DNA from: an uncultured Eubacteriales bacterium
Lineage (GTDB): Bacteria; Bacillota; Clostridia; UBA1381; UMGS1253
Direction of reading: 5' to 3'
Length of the DNA: 64,000 nt
Assembly: GCA_902492065.1 (NCBI GenBank)
Contig: CABUKE010000003.1
Location: 160,146-224,145 of the forward strand
Shown: positions 59,701 to 64,000 of the stretch, piece after piece
Layout: every line of letters starts with the position of its first letter
Position numbering within the stretch: position 1 is the first letter of the stretch
The notes under the pieces: generated by a model
Told to the model about the DNA's origin: nothing
Database searches by the model: none
Seen by the model: the letters and a program-made list of their open reading frames with translations, nothing else
Program-made: the position numbers and the translations under genes

Positions 59701-62540
59701 GTTTCGGCGTGATAAACATAGCCCGCCGTGTCCCTTCCGATTGGATCGTAGGCCAGCCTCTGTTTTGCGCCGTCTTCTGCCGTTGTGGTAATTGTATTGT
59801 TCGTATCGTCATATTCCGCCGTAACTGTAGTCGCGTCCGGATTCGTCTGTTTCGTAACGCGGCCCGCACTGTCATATTCATATGTCGTCGTATTCTGATT
59901 TGCATCCGTCGCAGTTACCAGCCTGCCAAGCCAGTCGTATGTTTCGCTCGTGACGAGATTCTGTGTGTTAGCGCCGGCTGCATTGTCGTCTACAATATTG
60001 CCTACGTTGGAGATTTGCGCCGTCTTTGTGACGGAGTTCGCCTTTGCGGCTGTCGCAGTATTTGCATAATTCGTATATGAATATGTATAGTTTGTTGTTA
60101 CGCCCTGCTGCGTGACCGAAGCAACTTCGCCGCTTGACAGATAGGTATAGCTTGTCCCTTCATGCGTCTGCCACATATCATCCAAGCTCTCCCGCTCTGC
60201 TGCGTACGATACAGCAATATCCTTGTAGTCACTCGTCAGAGTGTTTCTTGTGCCAACCCATAAATTGTCATCACGTTTTTGGAATGAGCCTGTCATCACA
60301 CCATACGTGTCGTTGTATGCATTTGATAAAACATACTCGCCGTCGCGCTTCTGCGCTGTAAGCTGCTGACGCTCATTGTATTCGCTTTCGATTACAGTCG
60401 TCTGTGCGCCCGAAGCGGCAGAAGAGGATTTTACCGTGGTCGTTTCCTTTACGGGCAGGAAGTTGCCCTCGTTTTGCTGCATGTATTCATATGATGTCGT
60501 GGTATAATACACATTATTTGATTCTGTACTTGTAACAGTACTCTCCGTCAAATACCCTTCCTCGTTGTATGTCTCCGTAACGCTGTATGAATCAGGAGCG
60601 CCCTTATGGATCGTGGCTTTCCGGGTATCGGGGTCGCTGTAATCATGTGTGTAATATATTGGATTGATTTCGGCAGCGCTTCCCGATACCGCTTCGTATC
60701 TCTTTGCTAATTTATATGTGCTCTTTTGTATCTGCGGCTGCATCGGAACCGGATCCATAGATGCTTCATATTCGTAATTGATTCGGCCTCCGGTTGGAAG
60801 CTCTACAGCGACTAACTTCCGTACACTTGTGGACTTTGTTAGATCAAATGGATTATCTCCCTCATCTTCTCCGCCCATTAAATATGTGTCCATATAATGT
60901 TTTACGTAATACTTACATTCCTTCCCCGTGTCTGGATAAGTAACGGTCAAAACATCCGCGTTATCCTCATCCATTTTGTTGTTTGGGTCAATGACAGAAT
61001 CGTTTTCTGTACCCATCTCATAGACTACGGCCTGCTCTCCATTTACGTAAATACCACTCGGCCTAACATTAATTTCACGACCAAGTGTATCTATAATTCG
61101 AATGTCGTCAGAAAGTATATTGTATCCAATTGTATTTCCGTAATTATCAGATACCTTGCTTACTGGTATTGTCTGCAAATTCATGTTCGCGTTTATAACA
61201 TTCGAAGATCCGTCTGTTAATCCTGCAGAATTTCTATCAACTACAAACTCAAAACTTGTGCCGTCATATCTTTGGAAGGTTAAAACCATGTCATCATCGG
61301 CCCATGATTGCTGCATCTGCAGCGAATACATATCGCTGCGTTGGCTGTAATACTCCCCGTTACCTAAGGGCCTCGGTAAATAATTATAGACCACACAGTT
61401 TATACTGTCAGAAATGGAACCGGCAAAGTTCATGCTGTATTCCAATTTATAATCTAAAGCCATACCATTTAACGTATCGTAGAAAATTCCCCGGTCAACG
61501 AACTCCCATGTGCATTCCCTCCTAATGTCAACGATATTAAGTCTAAAAGTTTCTTGTGTGTCTACATTTACAACATTATCCCCAGTAATTACCATAAGGT
61601 TCCCATTGCCATTTGCTTTTGTACGATACGTACCCTCTACTGGGTCTGTAACGACATCATCCCATCTATCATAAACGATGCCATTTATACAATAATACTG
61701 AAGAGTATCAGAATCGGGAAAATATAGATTGCCATAAAAGAGATGAAATTTATCTCCATCTGGTCCCCAAACTTCCGCCCTTGTAGGCGTATACTGTATA
61801 CTCGACGGTCTTGTATCCCAGTTATCTGCAATCATAGATGAAGAATCCAGTACACGCGTCGAAAAGCCATATGCATGTATACTGTCTATATAAATTTTAC
61901 CGCACCCGCTGTTCAAGTCGCGGTACAGCGTTACATCTTCGCCCTCCGGCAAATCATTTGCGTAGTAAAAAGAACTATTAAAAGTGATTCCCAATGCTAC
62001 TGCCGTACTGTCAATTTGGTATCCTAAATTTTCGGTATTTGTTGATAGAAATTTAATATATGAAGTATAGTTTGACGAAACCTGAATGGTATTTGTACCA
62101 TTCTCTTTTTCAAACATGGCCTGCGGTGTATCGTAGGCAATAAATACAGGCCTTGATGTATCATTTTCCACAAAATATTTATAGATATATTTATTTGTGG
62201 TCTTTTTACTGTAACTGTCTTTGATTGGAGTAATAGTTAAATATTCATAATCCTCCAATGAACTGTTTAGTTCTCGTGTTATATTTACATCAAGGCCATT
62301 TTTTCCCGGCAAAGTTAAATCTGTCTGCGAATAAACGAGCCCTCCGTTTGCATTGTTAACGGATTCAACGCCTGCTTCTGTGGACGATACAGGCGCAGCC
62401 TTCTCATTTGCCTGTTCATAAAACTGCATGCGCTGTATATACTGCTCTGCAACATCCAGGGTCGTTTCCGCTCCGACTGTAACCGACGCCAAGCACAATA
62501 ATGCTGTACTGAAAAGCAAGGCAATTAAGTATTTTTTCAT
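56760..62540 (-). CDS. Secreted YD-repeat / RHS polymorphic toxin-like protein
   Basis: This 1926-residue protein has a signal peptide (residues 1-24, ending VTVGAE). Residues 25-650 are a beta-rich N-terminal region. Residues about 700-1730 hold dozens of YD repeats (Y-x-Y-D-x-x-G-R-x-T) that form a hollow shell. The core ends with GLIYLRARYYDSGVG, WYVYCGGNPVNFVDPTG. The last 196 residues (from HEETIQKMLTISN) are the variable tip, with no motif I recognise (YYFSDTSRNTLASML, YMTHDYVSQNDAIAHDM). A membrane immunity candidate follows, and a secreted protein gene precedes with an ATGA overlap. It probably delivers its tip to neighbouring cells. Confidence 0.9.
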   Translation of the reverse strand: MKKYLIALLFSTALLCLASVTVGAETTLDVAEQYIQRMQFYEQANEKAAPVSSTEAGVESVNNANGGLVYSQTDLTLPGKNGLDVNITRELNSSLEDYEYLTITPIKDSYSKKTTNKYIYKYFVENDTSRPVFIAYDTPQAMFEKENGTNTIQVSSNYTSYIKFLSTNTENLGYQIDSTAVALGITFNSSFYYANDLPEGEDVTLYRDLNSGCGKIYIDSIHAYGFSTRVLDSSSMIADNWDTRPSSIQYTPTRAEVWGPDGDKFHLFYGNLYFPDSDTLQYYCINGIVYDRWDDVVTDPVEGTYRTKANGNGNLMVITGDNVVNVDTQETFRLNIVDIRRECTWEFVDRGIFYDTLNGMALDYKLEYSMNFAGSISDSINCVVYNYLPRPLGNGEYYSQRSDMYSLQMQQSWADDDMVLTFQRYDGTSFEFVVDRNSAGLTDGSSNVINANMNLQTIPVSKVSDNYGNTIGYNILSDDIRIIDTLGREINVRPSGIYVNGEQAVVYEMGTENDSVIDPNNKMDEDNADVLTVTYPDTGKECKYYVKHYMDTYLMGGEDEGDNPFDLTKSTSVRKLVAVELPTGGRINYEYEASMDPVPMQPQIQKSTYKLAKRYEAVSGSAAEINPIYYTHDYSDPDTRKATIHKGAPDSYSVTETYNEEGYLTESTVTSTESNNVYYTTTSYEYMQQNEGNFLPVKETTTVKSSSAASGAQTTVIESEYNERQQLTAQKRDGEYVLSNAYNDTYGVMTGSFQKRDDNLWVGTRNTLTSDYKDIAVSYAAERESLDDMWQTHEGTSYTYLSSGEVASVTQQGVTTNYTYSYTNYANTATAAKANSVTKTAQISNVGNIVDDNAAGANTQNLVTSETYDWLGRLVTATDANQNTTTYEYDSAGRVTKQTNPDATTVTAEYDDTNNTITTTAEDGAKQRLAYDPIGRDTAGYVYHAETQNWLKMYENSYDSQSRLSARTVYNDDGTEKSRITYTYFSDSQPSSETVLEGNSVLSKKEYAYEPYSGTNESAVSAKVYSSDSGYLTATQYTDKYGYRTKDTVAYDAATNTQSYTTDLLGNILTVKDFKANAEGASSPTVTYTYDYANRQTQATTAAGTVSSSYDTYGRLASETDARGNSTYYTYNAAGWVTQVRVPMDDTEEAITNTYYDANGNTARTEVKQEGTKYNVTKNFYDSRNRLTAAVSEDAGGSVITKYEYDDAGRITKQAVGLASVSEAINPETHKVTSYSYDSLGRMVSSTDPLGQQSTFQYSILGELLSETDRNGIVKTYDYDGLGRLKELSADGDTEVVSYVYDLMGNITQMVDGEGTTAYTYSKKGELLSETRSGVTKNYGYDANGNRTSFTVPAMGISATYGYDAIGRMTSFTDSGTTTSYTYDGNGNLLSETTDGGRTVTYSYNKANLLTNKTNKMGANTLETYALTYYADGNVKNVTENGEAKSYTYDGLGRLTKETTADAVTQYAYDKYNNRTGKQVYDSQNVLQSETAYTYDKNNRLTEIVEEAGDATYYTELSYDKNGNRIMEMLSGTTTASGDETPSFGISGSSPYVATYSYDVLGRMTGMAQGDTTASYTYDGAGLRQSKTVDGVTTSFVLDGMYVAAETSGETSTYYSRGVNLISRSTGESKDYYYMNSHGDVTKLVNSSGTVVVDYTYDAFGNQTSETEDSNPFRYAGEYWDSESGLIYLRARYYDSGVGAFVSEDPAKDGLNWYVYCGGNPVNFVDPTGNHEETIQKMLTISNLKITYINGDHSKSVQTRASNARRYIMNDSPLRQYAVFNAITTYYFSDTSRNTLASMLPLTDIAFYTGAAYYMTHDYVSQNDAIAHDMFNPAHDVQSGMVYHIFAFEQQYMQSDTYGRKDFNGLTMELKKESTPQGSVWTLYLQNPVNGRMEERAQIRTSELLGVEVLRNDSLDYSPPKEHGIH

Positions 62541-63610
62541 TGTGCATCGCCCCCCTTCTCTTGGTCAATCATCTTAAGAATTGATTGGTGACGTTGATTG
62601 TCCTCCGGCTGAGAAGTAGTTGCTTCTTTGATTTCTCTGATTCGGTAACCGCTTTCAAGTAATTCTTCAACCACATCGTCTTGAAGCTGTGGCAGCTCGC
62701 TTTTCGCCTCTGCAATTACTGCGCTGTCATTGCAGAATTCATCCTGTAACTGGTAAACACAGTTCATCTTTTCTGCATATGCAGTATCCAGCAAATCATT
62801 GTCATTGGAATCATTTGTCACAGGGGCCATCAATTGATTTCCCGCGATTCTAACTTTTGCAGCGTATGTATTCAGTTTGGCAAGAGAGGTATCATTTGTA
62901 AATTGCTCTGCCATACCTGTAATCCCATATGCCTCCGAAGCAATTTTGGACCAAGTTTGGCCGTTTATGCGTGCATCTAACATCTCCCGTTCAGTTTTGT
63001 TTCCTTGCAGGCTCATTTCATATACCATAACAATTTCTTCAATGGAAATGCCGCTACTTGTATATTTCAGCATTTCCTCCATGGTAAGCGCGTCGTCCAT
63101 ATCTGCTATCTTTACATAGGCGTTTTCAATCCAAAACTTTGAATTAAAATTTCCTTCGCCCGTTTTATATATTATTTTTATAAGGCTGATATCGTCGTTA
63201 TTGGCAATTTTCAAAAAGTTATAAATATCAAGCAGTTTTTCTATATCATAATCCAGATTGCAGAGAGAGATAAGATAATCGCTTTCTTCTTCTGTCATAT
63301 CATACAGAACGGACGCATCAATATATTTTTTAAGAATGATTTGAACTTCATCTTCATAATATCCCTTCGACTGCAGATATTGACGAAGGTCAAATTCATC
63401 CTGTACATGATTGATCCTGTTTGCTACTTCTGCTTTTGAATTCGGCACTGCGGCAGCGTTATCCTTTGTCTCAATAGCCTTTTCCAACAAAGCGAGACTA
63501 TTCTCCTGCCTGGCCTGATAGGCTGCCTTTTGGGCCGCCGCATACGCAACGCCGCCTATACACGCAAGCAGGATGATTCCTGATAAAAGCAATGCAATTT
63601 TCTTTTTCAT
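62537..63610 (-). CDS. Secreted or membrane-anchored protein of unknown function, RHS operon
   Basis: This 357-residue protein has an N-terminal signal/anchor (MKKKIALLLSGIILLACIGG). The rest is largely helical and acidic, with segments such as DEFDLRQYLQSKGYYEDEVQ and TMEEMLKYTSSGISIEEIVM and the element GQTWSKIASEAYG. No family recognised. Its stop overlaps the RHS start by ATGA, so the two are co-translated, and it might be an export or folding partner of the RHS protein. It lies 16 bases downstream of a further secreted-protein gene. Confidence 0.65.
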   Translation of the reverse strand: MKKKIALLLSGIILLACIGGVAYAAAQKAAYQARQENSLALLEKAIETKDNAAAVPNSKAEVANRINHVQDEFDLRQYLQSKGYYEDEVQIILKKYIDASVLYDMTEEESDYLISLCNLDYDIEKLLDIYNFLKIANNDDISLIKIIYKTGEGNFNSKFWIENAYVKIADMDDALTMEEMLKYTSSGISIEEIVMVYEMSLQGNKTEREMLDARINGQTWSKIASEAYGITGMAEQFTNDTSLAKLNTYAAKVRIAGNQLMAPVTNDSNDNDLLDTAYAEKMNCVYQLQDEFCNDSAVIAEAKSELPQLQDDVVEELLESGYRIREIKEATTSQPEDNQRHQSILKMIDQEKGGDAQ

Positions 63611-63626
63611 ACGTAATCCCCCCTAT

Positions 63627-64000
63627 TTACAGAACACTCAGGCTGACTGTAGTTTCTCCTTCTGTCAATGCCTGGGCCTCAAATACTGTTATAGCTCCGG
63701 ACCATTTCTCGCCGTTTTCAAGTGTAAGATTCAGACCAAATACAATTTCTCCGTCTGCAACGGATTCGACAGCCAAGCGTCCATACGTTCCTGGTGTCAA
63801 TACAGAAAGATTTTTTTGTGCAGCTATATTGATCAGATTCAGCTTAGTCTGATCATAGGTCAGCTTGAATCTTGTATCAGGATCGGTCATGTCTTCGGCG
63901 CTTACGACAATGTAGCTGCCTTGCAGGGTGAGTGATGTTCCGGGGTCTTCCCCCTCAACGCCAAACTCCACCGGCAGCGCAGAATTCCTCCCGCTCGTGC
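63627..64000 (-). CDS. C-terminal part of a larger, probably extracellular beta-rich protein (partial)
   Basis: The frame is open to the window edge; 123 residues are visible. It contains GTSLTLQGSYIVVSAEDM and RFKLTYDQTKLNLINIAAQ, a pattern like cohesin- or Ig-type beta sandwiches on secreted Clostridia proteins, and ends TTVSLSVL. The preceding codons read TSGRNSALPVEFG. It is first in the visible part of the RHS operon; the start and any signal peptide lie beyond the window. Confidence 0.6.
   Translation of the reverse strand, partial: TSGRNSALPVEFGVEGEDPGTSLTLQGSYIVVSAEDMTDPDTRFKLTYDQTKLNLINIAAQKNLSVLTPGTYGRLAVESVADGEIVFGLNLTLENGEKWSGAITVFEAQALTEGETTVSLSVL

Noticed and set aside
57282..60080. 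A 932-codon open frame on the plus strand opposite the RHS gene
   Set aside because: It is the antisense reading of the YD-repeat core; its composition (Arg, Val and His rich, repetitive) and lack of any ribosome site mark it as a shadow of the real 1926-aa gene.

Overview
The window looks like a chromosome segment of a Gram-positive, probably spore-forming Clostridia-class bacterium of moderate GC. The evidence is the Firmicutes-type order rpsB-tsf-pyrH-frr-uppS-cdsA-dxr-rseP-ispG-polC, a PolC-type replicase with built-in exonuclease, a CwlD-like sporulation amidase, strong GGAGG ribosome binding sites with many TTG starts, and consensus TTGACA-17-TATAAT promoters. I cannot name genus or species.

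Layout. 1-10.4 kb: housekeeping and accessory metabolism (DUF4129-type membrane protein, metallo-beta-lactamase hydrolase, CwlD-like amidase, DNA glycosylase, P-type ATPase, acetyltransferase, ketopantoate reductase, a large carbohydrate-active-like protein). 10.5-23.7 kb: the conserved translation / isoprenoid / phospholipid / replication block, ending in polC. 23.7-40 kb: mixed genes, including a GHL6-type glycosidase, a sugar-isomerase-like barrel fused to an acyl-CoA synthetase, a tam methyltransferase broken by one amber codon, a divergent XRE regulator pair, a Ca2+ P-type ATPase, a heparinase-like protein, a two-gene ABC exporter and tRNA-Pro(GGG).

40.3-43.7 kb is a decayed prophage or integrative element: holin, ImmA/IrrE peptidase, an integrase with several disruptions, a 5'-truncated restriction-type fragment and the 3' part of a tRNA-Lys that resembles an attachment site. 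It also holds a good candidate for an undescribed type I toxin-antitoxin locus: a 27-residue hydrophobic peptide opposed by an antisense transcription unit with a perfect consensus promoter.

43.9-64 kb (minus strand) is a polymorphic-toxin island. It is headed by a secreted 1926-aa YD-repeat/RHS protein with its own C-terminal tip and membrane-protein neighbour. Downstream lie five displaced RHS tips. Each is preceded by the same boundary block (an intrinsic terminator, then a TTGACA-17-TAGAAT promoter). Four of them share an HxH(P) JAB/DUF4329-like domain. Three of these four are followed by a small lipoprotein or membrane-anchored protein that looks like an NTF2-fold immunity protein, and the fourth by a similar but less clear one. 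Past the array are a further frameshifted tip remnant, a frameshifted M16 peptidase, two paralogous four-cysteine mini-proteins and a secreted DUF6273/stalk-domain protein. The array reads as an archive of old toxin/immunity cassettes kept transcribable by promoters duplicated with each cassette.
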